From the NCBI RefSeq assembly GCF_000373105.1, contig NZ_KB890447.1, positions 220,511 through 284,510 on the forward strand: a DNA stretch of 64,000 nucleotides. The letters are read 5' to 3'. The notes under the pieces are model-generated. The model made no database searches. It was not told where the DNA came from and saw nothing but the letters and a program-made list of their open reading frames with translations. The translations under genes and the position numbers were made by a program. Each line of letters opens with the position of its first letter. The stretch's first letter is position 1. This DNA is from Neolewinella persica DSM 23188 (GTDB taxonomy: Bacteria > Bacteroidota > Bacteroidia > Chitinophagales > Saprospiraceae). Shown piece after piece: positions 35,299 through 44,505 of the stretch.

Positions 35299-37716
35299 CT
35301 AATTGACTCGTCCAGCTTCCTCCCCAATCCCAGTATCCCGCTTCCGGCGCTGAATTTTCTGGTTGCCGAAGGTATAGCTAAGTGACAGCGCCACCCGCCG
35401 ACTATCGTAATTGCCGCCACCGAAGCCTTGCTGGCCATTAAAGTTAGTTTCGCCCGACCAACCCACCTGGTAAAACAGGTCATTACCAGCGAGTTTAACG
35501 TTCAGTTGATCGTTGAAAAACTTGCGCTGCAGGCCCAGGTTAAACGACCAGCTCTCGTCGTACTCAAACACCCCGCCCCAGATGCCGGGCCCGGCGAAGA
35601 AGCCACCGATCTCCCCCGTAAAATTCCACGGAAGCTTGAAGGTATGCTGCGTAAAAATGTTGTAGCTGAAGGCCTGCAGGTCGATCACCGCGCCGTCGCC
35701 ATAGTCAGCCTGGTTGTCGATGTGGCTGGCGCTGAGGTTGAAAAAGGCGTCCCATTTCGGTGTAACGGTGAAGGGTAGGGCGGCGTTGAAACTGATGACG
35801 GTGTTCTCGGCCAGGTTGTCCCAGCTAATGAAGCCGGCGCGGGGGTCTACCGGGTCGGGACCGATCAGGCGGGTGATCTGGTCACTGGTCTTCGAGTAAG
35901 CTAGCTTGAAATTGTAGCGGTAGGCGAGGGTGTAGCCCAGTTCTACGTTGTCGACGATCTCCGGGTTCAGGCGCGGATTACCGAGTTCGAAACTCAACTG
36001 GCTGACCTGGATGCGGAAGGGGTTGAGCACGTTGTAGTCGGGCCGGTTGATGCGCCGGCCGTAGTTCAGCGCCAGGCTGTTGCCCTTCTCCGCGTCGAGC
36101 TGGTAAGTCAGACCCGCGGAGGGGAAGAAGCTGACGTAGTTGAGTTCCACCGGCGGCTCCGCCTGCCCGTTGAAGGCGGTGAGGATGCCCGTGGCATCGG
36201 TGATCTCGGCCCGCAGACCGGCGGCGTAGCTGACGCGGTCGGAGAAACTACCGTTGTAGCTGAGGTAACCCGCGTAGACGTGCTCATCGTAGGCGAAAAT
36301 ATTGGACTGGTCGACGTTGAAGGTCTCCACACCACCAATTTCGTCGAAGAGCTGGAAGCTGTTGTCCGTCCCCACCTGGCTCAGTTTGATGCCGGTGCCG
36401 AACTGGCCTTTGCCGAGCGGCCGTTCGTAGTCGACCTTGAAGGTGGCGATACTGATGTCGGTGGGCGTATCGAAACTGTTGGTGATCTCGCTCAGCTCCG
36501 TTGTCCGGTCGGGCGCGAAGTAGACGTTGGGCTGGCGGCGGAAGGCGCGGTTCCGGAAGGTACCGTAGTCGAGGTCGACGTTCAGGCTCGTGCCCTTACC
36601 CGCATCGAAGCGGTAGTTGAGGTTGAAGGTGGCGCGGTCCTGGTCGTCGTCCGAGCGGGAGCGGGCCAGCAGGATGCTGTCTACTGGTTGGTCGATCAGC
36701 GCGATCTCGATGTCGGACCGGTTCGTCTGGATGCCGTGCTGCGTCTGCCCGTCGAAGAGGATGCCGAGGGTTTGTTTGTCGGACAGGAAGAAGTCGGCCC
36801 CCACGCGGCCGTTGACGTTGTTCCAGGTAAAGAAATTGCGGCTGTCTTCCAGTGTTTGCAGGCCGTTCTGGAAGGTCAGGAAATCGACCTGGGAGAACTG
36901 CCGCCCGTCGTTGCTACCCACTTGCCCGAAGACGTTGAGATTTCGGTTGCGGTAATTGCCCGCCACCGAGCCGTTCATCTTCTGGTAGCGGCCCTGGCTG
37001 ATGGTGTAGTTGGCCGTGCCGTTGGCGCCTTCCTGATCGCTTTTCCGCAGGCGGATGTCGAGGATACCAGCGTTGCCTTCCGCCTCGTACTTCGCGCCGG
37101 GGTTGGTGATGATGTCGATGCGGTCGATCTGTTCGGCGGTTAGGTTGCGGAGGTAGTCGGCGAGGTCGGCGCCTGCCAGGGGCAGGCGTTTCCCGTCTAC
37201 GTAAACGAGCACGCCGCTGCGGCTCAGTACGTTGATGTTGTCGTTATTGTCGATGGTGACGCCCGGGGCTTTGCGCAGCAGGTCCAGCCCGTTTTCGCCT
37301 ACGGCGTTGATGGTGCCCTGGACGTTGAAGACGGTGCGGTCGGGTTTGATCTCCACCAGCGCGCGTTTGGCGGTGATGGTGGCACCTTCCAGTTCTACGG
37401 CGGCGGGGGCGAGGCGGAGGATGCCCAGGTCCAGATTGCTGGTGACGGAGAGTTCTTTCACCAGGTCTGGTGCGCCTAGGTAGGTGGCGATGAGGGTGTA
37501 GTCGCCAGAGGCTACGTTGGTCATGCGGACAATGCCGGCGTCGTTGGTGGTTTCAACTTTGACGAGGTTGGAATCTGCGTACAGGGCTATGTTGGCGTAG
37601 GGGACGGGGGCGGAATTGGCGTTTTGTAGTTGGGCGGTTAGGGTGTTTTGGGCGCGGGCGCTGGTGCAGAGGAGGGTTAATAGCAGGGCTAGAGACAGGC
37701 GGGTAAGTCTTTTCAT
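35299..37716 (-). CDS. TonB-dependent-type outer-membrane barrel (OMP_b-brl_3), paralogue 1
   Basis: 805 residues. Signal peptide (LSLALLLTLLCTSARAQ), then a CarboxypepD_reg-like beta-sandwich (~25-105). A plug-like domain has the strongly conserved segment VEIKPDRTVFNVQGTIN ... LLRKAPGVTIDNNDNINVLSRSGVLVYVDGK. The ~550-residue C-terminal barrel ends ALSLSYTFGNQKIQRRKRDTG. Such proteins import or bind ligands at the outer membrane. No SusD-like partner is adjacent. Two close paralogues lie at 45999 and 49850, all on the minus strand, sharing the plug segment almost unchanged. Confidence 0.93.
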   Translation of the reverse strand: MKRLTRLSLALLLTLLCTSARAQNTLTAQLQNANSAPVPYANIALYADSNLVKVETTNDAGIVRMTNVASGDYTLIATYLGAPDLVKELSVTSNLDLGILRLAPAAVELEGATITAKRALVEIKPDRTVFNVQGTINAVGENGLDLLRKAPGVTIDNNDNINVLSRSGVLVYVDGKRLPLAGADLADYLRNLTAEQIDRIDIITNPGAKYEAEGNAGILDIRLRKSDQEGANGTANYTISQGRYQKMNGSVAGNYRNRNLNVFGQVGSNDGRQFSQVDFLTFQNGLQTLEDSRNFFTWNNVNGRVGADFFLSDKQTLGILFDGQTQHGIQTNRSDIEIALIDQPVDSILLARSRSDDDQDRATFNLNYRFDAGKGTSLNVDLDYGTFRNRAFRRQPNVYFAPDRTTELSEITNSFDTPTDISIATFKVDYERPLGKGQFGTGIKLSQVGTDNSFQLFDEIGGVETFNVDQSNIFAYDEHVYAGYLSYNGSFSDRVSYAAGLRAEITDATGILTAFNGQAEPPVELNYVSFFPSAGLTYQLDAEKGNSLALNYGRRINRPDYNVLNPFRIQVSQLSFELGNPRLNPEIVDNVELGYTLAYRYNFKLAYSKTSDQITRLIGPDPVDPRAGFISWDNLAENTVISFNAALPFTVTPKWDAFFNLSASHIDNQADYGDGAVIDLQAFSYNIFTQHTFKLPWNFTGEIGGFFAGPGIWGGVFEYDESWSFNLGLQRKFFNDQLNVKLAGNDLFYQVGWSGETNFNGQQGFGGGNYDSRRVALSLSYTFGNQKIQRRKRDTGIGEEAGRVN

Positions 37717-38192
37717 CTAGAGGATGTTGGTTTGGAGGGACGAAGGTCGGGTTTTTGTAGCTGTCTATGGTCGAGTGGTCTCCGGCCCGAGTAGTACCGT
37801 GCGGCAGCACTACGGTGTTGCGCGCACAGGTCTGAGACTAAGAGATCACAAAGAATACCTCCTGTCGCTCCTTCATCGTGGTTGCGTCTAATGGGAAGCG
37901 TACATTGGGTTCTCCTTGGAGGTAGAATGTACAGAATTTTGGGCTTTGCGGCCATCGCTAGAAATCGCTCGTCGGCCGAGGCGGGCGCTAGCCCTGACTC
38001 GTCCGCCGAGTGATTTTGGGTCTTTAACGACTGCTCGGCCGACGAGTCAGGCCTAACGGCCGCCTCGGCGGACGAGCTAAAACCGTCGCCAATCTTCAAA
38101 TTCTGCACACTCTACTTCCGGGGAGAACCCAAACCTTTAGTAGTCAGTAAATATTAGCACAATTACCTTTATCAAACCCAAACACAAAAAAA
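37717..38192. other. Intergenic region with long inverted repeat
   Basis: 37945-38095 carries two ~52-base arms in inverted relation: AAATCGCTCGTCGGCCGAGG...GACTCGTCCGCCGAG and CTCGGCCGACGAGTC...CCGCCTCGGCGGACGAG. Each arm is itself made of short palindromes, and AGAATTTTGGG / AAATTCTGC at the outside extends it. This is the third of the paired-palindrome elements. No intact gene is seen. Confidence 0.65.
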
Positions 38193-38665
38193 TTGAACAA
38201 ACTCCTACCCCTACTAACAATCCTTTCGTTCACCTACTTCCAATCACCTCTCCACATGCTAAAAGATGGATGACGAAGAAAATATATGAAAGGGGGACCT
38301 ATCCCTACACAAGAGAACATGCGCCTAGTAGCACGTTGAATGCTTCAGCTAAAGAGTTGAGTAAATGGATGGTTTCTTTTCTTCATAGCCTGGCTGGCCC
38401 AGACTTAAATATTGATCATTTGGCGATGATAATGCCCACATTTGAGCCATATCCATACACCGGTTTGGGGTTTCAGTTAAGTGCGCTTAACGGGAAAAAA
38501 ACAATTGGCCATTATGGGGGTGATAGAGGCTTTAGAAGCTGTTTGATCATGATTCCGGAAGAAAACATTGGCTTAGTCTTATTGGCAAATTGTGACTATG
38601 AGGAAGATTTCAGGCAGGAGATATTGCATCCGATCGTTAAGCTCATGCTGGCGGGGTATGACTAA
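38193..38665 (+). pseudogene. Internally deleted beta-lactamase-family serine hydrolase
   Basis: A 26-codon start (TTG 38193; NKLLPLLTILSFTYFQSP signal-like) hits a stop. Then a frame from 38270 to 38665 encodes only the C-terminal third of a serine hydrolase: YTREHAPSSTLNASAKELSKWMVSFL, then YTGLGFQLSALNGKKTIGHYGGDRGFRSCLIMIPEENIGLVLLANCD. The catalytic SxxK and YxN motifs expected upstream are missing, with no room for them. The gene therefore looks gutted by an internal deletion. The C-terminal piece may still be expressed but could not be catalytic. Confidence 0.8.
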
Positions 38666-39020
38666 TGGGGGCAAACCAAATTGTCGCATAGCGCGATGCT
38701 TTAGGGTGACGGCCTTACCTGCATTAACCGCCGCAGGCAGCCGCGTAGCGCAATCAGGCCTGTGCTACAAAGCTCTAACGAGCTGAACCGATGCTCGCTA
38801 CCGCTCGTAGCGGCTACCGCCTTTGCTACGTTTGGTTTGCGCCATAACTAGTCGTAGCATTGGCTTCATCACCAAAGTGGATGGTTTAGTGCTGACAACA
38901 CTTAAACTAAATAGCTTACAAAGCTTAAAAGTCAATTAAAGCTAAGAATAAATGAAAAATAATAGTCAAATACGAATAGACGATATTTTTAATATTGAGA
39001 CGATACATTACCTTAGAGTT
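38666..39020. other. Intergenic region with inverted element
   Basis: GCAAACCAAA (38671-38680) and TTTGGTTTGC (38831-38840) bound a ~170-base element whose left end continues TTGTCGCA like the one at 16870. The remainder, 38841-39020, turns AT-rich. Confidence 0.55.
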
Positions 39021-39782
39021 ATGTCGTTAGTAAGCAATTGTACGATTTTGTTGTCGTTTTTTTTATTAATAAGCTGTAGTAATGAGTCTGCTAACAATAA
39101 AGATATTCCCCAGAGTGAAGTGGTAAGTGTAGTAGGTGCTGAAAAATCAGCTGTAAGCGAAGTGGAAAGTAGAAAAGATATTGATGCAGATTCTTTCAGG
39201 ATCACAGAAAGAATCACAGATTATTATCATTTATTTGGAATAGGAGTAGATTTAAATTATTTCAAAAACCTGACTAGAGCGCAAGCGCACAAACAAAAGA
39301 GTTTTGTACTCGGTACGCTCAACCATAACAAAGGATTTTTAAGATTTCATACAAGCAATACTCCTCTGGATTGGGATGGAGACGCTGAAACGGAATGGAG
39401 TTATGAGATGACTTATTGGAATTTAAAAGATAGCAGAAGGTTTATTGCTCTGGTCACCAATGTAGTAACATGGGTTTCAGAAGAGACAGACTCAACTGCT
39501 TTTTACGTTCATGATAGAGAAGGTGTTAAGAAAGTTCATTGGGATGGATTCTCTTGGGACCTGGGCGATTTTATTGGGCAAGAATATGAATCACTGTTTG
39601 ACGAACGTGTATGGACTCATCCACCAGTATATATTATGCTTCCAGAAGAGGGTAAAGAAATACAAGTAGAGCTGGCGTTTCATGAATATATGGAAAATGA
39701 AAATGCTTATGGTGTTTATGATTCATTACAGCTCTTTGAAAAAGAGTCCATGCTAAAGTTTAACCCACTTACGGATTTTTAA
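39021..39782 (+). CDS. Hypothetical lipoprotein
   Basis: 253 residues from ATG 39021, chosen because it gives a clean lipoprotein signal (CTILLSFFLLISC); an ATG at 38952 would add 23 residues ahead of it. The mature part has no family that I recognise. It contains WSYEMTYWNLKDSRRFIALVTNVVTWVSEETDSTAFYVHD, suggestive of a beta-sandwich. AT-rich codon use contrasts with the GC-rich neighbours, consistent with acquisition. Location: periplasmic face of a membrane. Confidence 0.75.
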   Translation: MSLVSNCTILLSFFLLISCSNESANNKDIPQSEVVSVVGAEKSAVSEVESRKDIDADSFRITERITDYYHLFGIGVDLNYFKNLTRAQAHKQKSFVLGTLNHNKGFLRFHTSNTPLDWDGDAETEWSYEMTYWNLKDSRRFIALVTNVVTWVSEETDSTAFYVHDREGVKKVHWDGFSWDLGDFIGQEYESLFDERVWTHPPVYIMLPEEGKEIQVELAFHEYMENENAYGVYDSLQLFEKESMLKFNPLTDF

Positions 39783-40076
39783 GTTGATAGTTGTTAAAAT
39801 GAAAAGTGGTTACTTGCACAGTATTGCTGGAAAAATTTAAAATGCATTTATAGACGGACCCCGATTACATTTATGCATGGGCTTATGTCATTTGGCCGTT
39901 ACGTCTCGTTGAATGAGGCAAAGTAGCTCCATCAGAACAGCATTTGGGGTAAACGACCGTTGGTCATCGTGACTCGCCTGAACGGCGCAATGATGTTAGC
40001 TAATATTAGCATATTTTGTTGGCAGCTGAGGAGGTTCGTGTAGCTCAGCCAATTGGCCCCAGAAAAAAAATGCCCA

Positions 40077-40889
40077 ATGCGAAACCTATTATTCATCAGT
40101 CTGCTATGCTTATTTGCTTGTCATAACCCAGCAGAAACAGGAAGCAAGGCCACCCCGCCCACCGAGGACCGCAGCATGAAAGTACTTGGCCTAATTGGCG
40201 GTACCTCCTGGCATTCTACCATAGACTACTACCGTTACATTAACGAAGCCGTCAATGAGCATTTTGGGGACAATACCAATCCGCCCCTGATGGTGTTTAC
40301 CATGGATCAGGCTAAGGTGCATAAATACCAGGTGGAAGATAACTGGTCGGGTATTGCTGATATGCTGGTAGAAGGCGGCAGGCGCCTGCAAAATGCAGGC
40401 GCAGAAAAGCTCCTGTTCTGTGCGAATACCCCCCATAAAGTCTACGGCCAGGTAGAGCACCAACTAAGCGTTCCCATCATACACATCGCGGATGCGACGG
40501 CAGAAAACATCAAAGAAAGAGGTATTGAAAAAGTTTGCTTCTTAGGGACAAAATATTCCATGACCGAAGACTTTATTACCAAACGAATTGCGGACAACGG
40601 CATCGAAGTATTAGTACCTGACGACGCTAAGGTTATCGACGAATTGCACCGCATCATCATTGAAGAATTGACTTATGGGGAAATTGTTCCTGCATCAAAA
40701 AAGTATGTCCTGGAGGTAATTCAATCATTTGTGGACCAAGGCGTCAAAGGCATAATTTTAGGTTGTACAGAATTTCCTTTGATGATAAAGGAAGATGATT
40801 TAGAGATTCCGTTGTTTAATACAACCGAGATTCATGCGAATGCTGCGGTTGATTATATTTTGGAGGAATTTGAATGGGAACGGGACTAA
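40077..40889 (+). CDS. Aspartate/glutamate racemase-family lipoprotein
   Basis: 270 residues from ATG 40077; a TTG eight codons upstream is less likely. An unusual lipoprotein signal (MRNLLFISLLCLFAC) precedes an otherwise normal racemase fold: KVLGLIGGTSWHSTIDYYRYIN, then two catalytic-type cysteines, LLFCANTPHK (~114) and LGCTEFPLM (~230). The family inverts free amino acids or hydantoin-like compounds using two thiols. The exported location is odd, because these enzymes are usually cytosolic. It may act on periplasmic peptidoglycan-derived D/L-amino acids, or the signal may be an acquired fusion. Confidence 0.85.
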   Translation: MRNLLFISLLCLFACHNPAETGSKATPPTEDRSMKVLGLIGGTSWHSTIDYYRYINEAVNEHFGDNTNPPLMVFTMDQAKVHKYQVEDNWSGIADMLVEGGRRLQNAGAEKLLFCANTPHKVYGQVEHQLSVPIIHIADATAENIKERGIEKVCFLGTKYSMTEDFITKRIADNGIEVLVPDDAKVIDELHRIIIEELTYGEIVPASKKYVLEVIQSFVDQGVKGIILGCTEFPLMIKEDDLEIPLFNTTEIHANAAVDYILEEFEWERD

Positions 40890-41236
40890 GGGGTGTTGTG
40901 GTCCGCCAGCCTGACGGGATAGGCAAATACGCTTCGATCATCCAAAAATAGATGCAGGCTAACGAAAACAAGTCCGTAAACGGCCTTGCTGCAACAGACG
41001 AACCCCCAGCCCTGGTGTGGTAAGACCGTAGGTCCGTCTCTCGTAGCGTTAGGGTTTGCCCCAATGTTTTCGTTGTACCGTGCCTCCCTAAGAAACAAAG
41101 CATCCAGTATTCTTCCTCTGCCTTTCAACTTCCCCCGCACCTGCGCCCCCGCCCCATAATCTTCCAGGACATTAATGGAAACAAAATCTCAAAATAAGGC
41201 TTAAAAGTAGCAACCGGAACATAAAACTGGCAAATC
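40890..41236. other. Intergenic region with inverted repeat
   Basis: AACGAAAACA (40961-40970) pairs with TGTTTTCGTT (41065-41074) around a GC-rich middle. A degenerate dispersed motif, CGCACCTGCGCCCCCGCC, lies at 41136-41153, ~85 bases before the TPR remnant. Confidence 0.5.
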
Positions 41237-41439
41237 ATGAACGATACGAACATCCCCGTCGAAGCGCAAACCTTACATGAGGAAGCCCGCCAGCATGGAG
41301 GAAAGGCGAATACGATTTAGCGGGCCAAAAACTACTACGTGCTAACGAGATAGCCCGAAAATGGGCCTGCCCATTATACGATCTGGGCTACACCTACCTG
41401 CTGCAACAGGACTTCCCCAATGTGCATAAGTACTACTGA
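41237..41439 (+). pseudogene. Frameshifted TPR-like gene fragment
   Basis: ATG 41237 begins NDTNIPVEAQTLHEEARQHGG. A one-base shift is needed to continue with KGEYDLAGQKLLRANEIARKW, then CPLYDLGYTYLLQQDFPNVHKYY before TGA 41437. The second part is clearly a tetratricopeptide-repeat helix pair (xYDLGYxYLxQxDFPxAxKYY). Because the frame breaks and the sequence ends early, it is a remnant. Confidence 0.7.
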
Positions 41440-41577
41440 AGGACAAACCAGCAGTACATTGTTCTTTAGTAAATAAGAAAATATGGATGGTTTCGTATTG
41501 AAAGGGCGTAGTTGTTACCGGGAGTCTGTTTATTTTTCATATATTATGGCTTCAGTTGATTACTTAAATAAGTAAAT

Positions 41578-43812
41578 ATGAAACTATCAAATGATAGACG
41601 CCCGTTCGAAGTATCAAACCGAACCATAAAAGACCTGGGAAGCCTACCGGCCAGACTTGTTGTAAATCAAATTTCAAACTCTATAGAGACGTACGATAAT
41701 AGTGTCATATCAGAAATTGCACCATCTATTACCAGTGATGATCTTAAAAATTTTAAGAAGCAACAAAGATATATATTGATTATAGGTGCAGGTGCCAGTT
41801 ACAGTATCACCAATAAGATATTACTTGCCAGCCAAGCTGCAAAAAAGATAAGGAAAAATTTAAAAGTCGATAAAAGTACTAAGGTAGGTAAGCTAATTGA
41901 CGACGAATTGAAAAAGTTAACTACGGTTTATAAATTAAATGAAGATGACTTCGAGACCCAATTATTTGCTTTCAGCAAGTATTTCCCAGAAGAAGTAGTA
42001 GAGGAGTTAAGAAAAATATATAACGTTAGATATGAAGTCGGACGGTTTTATGAAGTCGTCGCCCATATGTTCAAGCATAGGTTTATTGACGTGATCATTA
42101 ACTATAATTTTGATGAATTACTTGATAACGCTATTGATGAAGAAATTAAAAATGAAGACTTTACGGTGGTTTATAGTGATGGGCACTGCCCGCAAGATTA
42201 CCGAAAAGACTTATTGAATGAAAAAAACAGGGGTTTAAAGTATCCTATTTATATTAAACCCCATGGAACTATCTCCCATCCGAGTACCATGAGGTTTACC
42301 CGCGATGATTACTACACGATTTCGGATGATATTGACAATTTGATAAAAGACTTATTGAAGGGGGAGCATAACGATGAAGATCATAAGTACGAAATAAACT
42401 TGTTGGTTGCGGGGTTTGGGATGAAGTCGTTCGAACTCAATCAATTGATAAAAGAGACGAATTCAGGATGCGTTATCAATACGCATATTTTTGACCACGC
42501 TCCTCCGGATAAATATATCTCGGAGCTGCACAATGAGTTCCAATTATATGATACCGTAAAGCATCCTTTTAGTTGTATGGAGGATTACATGTCCCTTGAA
42601 GAATATAAGGCAATTGATAAACCAATCTATAAGGGACCATTATTTTACCATTCCTACTATCGGACATCTGACGACAATTCAATTGACAAGTTCATAACCA
42701 AGATGTGGAAGGAAATAATGAATTTGTATGATGCGCCTTACAAACCCAAGGATATTACCAGGCATATATTGATAAGTACATTGTTTCAGAATAAGTCCGA
42801 TTTGCTTAACTCATATACGAGTGAAGTACATTACTTTGAAGAGAGGACCTATGTTGAAATAATAATTCTATACTTGAAGAGTGATGGAATAATTAACGAA
42901 ACAATTATTAATAAGAGCAGAGTTAGAAAATATTACCGACTTTATAAAAAAGCATCAGGTCAGTATTCTTTAAGTCAGATTCTGGTGAAATTAGGGTTTC
43001 AGGTGTATAAGGGTTACCTGACGGATACATACGTTCATTCCAAATTTAAGAAATTTGGCAATGCAAATGCTATTGCTAAAGGTATGTACACTGCCTTGTC
43101 TAAGAATATTAAAAATGTAGTAATTTTAGATAGGTTAAAGAAAAGGAAAAACGATATCATCAACGATCACTTTAGAAAACTAAAGGAGAATAATAGATTA
43201 GTCGTTGAGTACTCTGAAGAGGTTAAATATGATTTACGGTTTAATAATCTTGAAAACCATTCTCTTATCCGAACGGATTTACACTGGTCTTATGAGTATC
43301 AGAAAATCTTAAAAGCGGATGATTGGGATTTAGCACTTACGGTATCAGAGATGGGGCGGTTTCTGCTTTCAGATGCAAATGCTAAGTTTTTAGAAGGCAA
43401 AAAAGTTGAAGTAGTACTCGCTAACTACGGAATCAATCGTGAGAAAAACATCTTTAGTAAAATAGACAAAAAATTGTTGCTTTCGGGGAAATTATTCGAG
43501 ATTCCCTGGTGGATGCACAATCAACATATGATTGTCTTTCTTAAAAAGGTCGACAAATTTTGCCCAGGCTGCTTAGAGAATAATCTTCTCCCCATCGTAG
43601 GGTTCTATCACAGCGGAAGGTTGCTTGACCGAAATGTTAGTCCGATTATTTTAAAGGACATAGACAACTTGCACACCTTGGTAAATAACTTTACGAATTA
43701 TTGGCAGAGAGCTGGAGCAGTGAAGAAGCCTCAGTTAAAATCCACAAATATTGATTCTTTTGAAGAGCTCAATTCCGTAAGGGAGAAATTATTGAAAAGG
43801 TATAGAAAATAA
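41578..43812 (+). CDS. SIR2-domain protein, candidate anti-phage NADase
   Basis: 744 residues, no signal. SIR2-like NAD-binding core: ILIIGAGASYSI (66-77), IINYNFDELLD (173-183, the TNYD-type motif) and KPHGTIS (227-233) with putative catalytic His229. LLVAGFGMKSFELNQLI (~275-291) closes the fold. The ~390-residue C-terminus has a charged helical linker and then a segment (~585-715) that vaguely resembles a PLD-type fold (NQHMIVFLKK; FYHSGRLLDRNVSPI). SIR2 proteins with extra sensor domains are known abortive-infection defenders that deplete NAD+. The gene is strongly AT-rich relative to its neighbours and has decayed genes on both sides, implying recent transfer. Confidence 0.85.
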   Translation: MKLSNDRRPFEVSNRTIKDLGSLPARLVVNQISNSIETYDNSVISEIAPSITSDDLKNFKKQQRYILIIGAGASYSITNKILLASQAAKKIRKNLKVDKSTKVGKLIDDELKKLTTVYKLNEDDFETQLFAFSKYFPEEVVEELRKIYNVRYEVGRFYEVVAHMFKHRFIDVIINYNFDELLDNAIDEEIKNEDFTVVYSDGHCPQDYRKDLLNEKNRGLKYPIYIKPHGTISHPSTMRFTRDDYYTISDDIDNLIKDLLKGEHNDEDHKYEINLLVAGFGMKSFELNQLIKETNSGCVINTHIFDHAPPDKYISELHNEFQLYDTVKHPFSCMEDYMSLEEYKAIDKPIYKGPLFYHSYYRTSDDNSIDKFITKMWKEIMNLYDAPYKPKDITRHILISTLFQNKSDLLNSYTSEVHYFEERTYVEIIILYLKSDGIINETIINKSRVRKYYRLYKKASGQYSLSQILVKLGFQVYKGYLTDTYVHSKFKKFGNANAIAKGMYTALSKNIKNVVILDRLKKRKNDIINDHFRKLKENNRLVVEYSEEVKYDLRFNNLENHSLIRTDLHWSYEYQKILKADDWDLALTVSEMGRFLLSDANAKFLEGKKVEVVLANYGINREKNIFSKIDKKLLLSGKLFEIPWWMHNQHMIVFLKKVDKFCPGCLENNLLPIVGFYHSGRLLDRNVSPIILKDIDNLHTLVNNFTNYWQRAGAVKKPQLKSTNIDSFEELNSVREKLLKRYRK

Positions 43813-43907
43813 TTTTTTCGACTCAAATCCGGGCGTAATACAGCGGAACCGGGAACGGGAGTACTACATAATGAGTTATTGTGTTTAGAGATAATGGCTT
43901 TACTGCG

Positions 43908-44132
43908 TGACCCACTTTCTGCAACGGTCTCCTCATTGCTGGTGGTACCCTGTGGGTTTCCATTTTAAATCCGGTGGAAACTGTGCTGGGGGCTCAAGCG
44001 ATCGACATGCTTGGCCGCGCCATGCGCCGGCAATTTTACAGCGGCGCCAACTTTGCGATGGCTACCGCTCGCTTGCCCCGGGGCACTTACTGGTTGAAGG
44101 TCAGTGCAGAGCGCGAGGCTTGGATGCAGTAG
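43908..44132 (+). pseudogene. Orphan type IX secretion C-terminal sorting-domain fragment
   Basis: An in-frame stretch without a start reads NPVETVLGAQAIDMLGRAM ... RLPRGTYWLKVSAEREAWMQ and then stops at TAG 44130. The NPV, DMLGR, LPRGTYWLKV pattern is that of a type A C-terminal domain recognised by the type IX secretion system. The large secreted protein it belonged to is gone. Confidence 0.7.
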
Positions 44133-44194
44133 GTTGTGATGCAGTGGGGGGGTTAGGTGCGCGCGCAGGCTAAGACCCCGCAAGCCAAAATAAA

Positions 44195-44226
44195 AAGGAG
44201 GTTTCATAACTATATGAAACCTCCTT
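44195..44226 (-). terminator. Strong hairpin, 14-bp perfect stem
   Basis: AAGGAGGTTTCATA (44195-44208) pairs with TATGAAACCTCCTT (44213-44226), loop ACTA. On the minus strand it is followed by TTTTTATTTTGG, the arrangement of an intrinsic terminator, but no minus-strand gene ends here. It may be left from a deleted gene. Confidence 0.65.
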
Positions 44227-44505
44227 ACCTACAACAAGGAATACAAACGAGGTGAAAACACCCGATCATTTCTTATTGCGTAATTGGTTGCCGCAATGTA
44301 ATGGCGCTTTCCCCTTCCGAAATGCCGTTTTTGGATAAAATACTAGCTCAAAAGGAATAAGACTCTGCCATAAGCTATGTTTTTTTGCCGGGCCTCCCCC
44401 GCACCTTTAAGGCGTCAGGAATATCCTGGATCGGTTGTTTACGGGCTTGCTTGTTTTTTAAACGTATCTTGTCTGTTCACGCGTGCAAAACAGCCCGAAC
44501 CCGTA

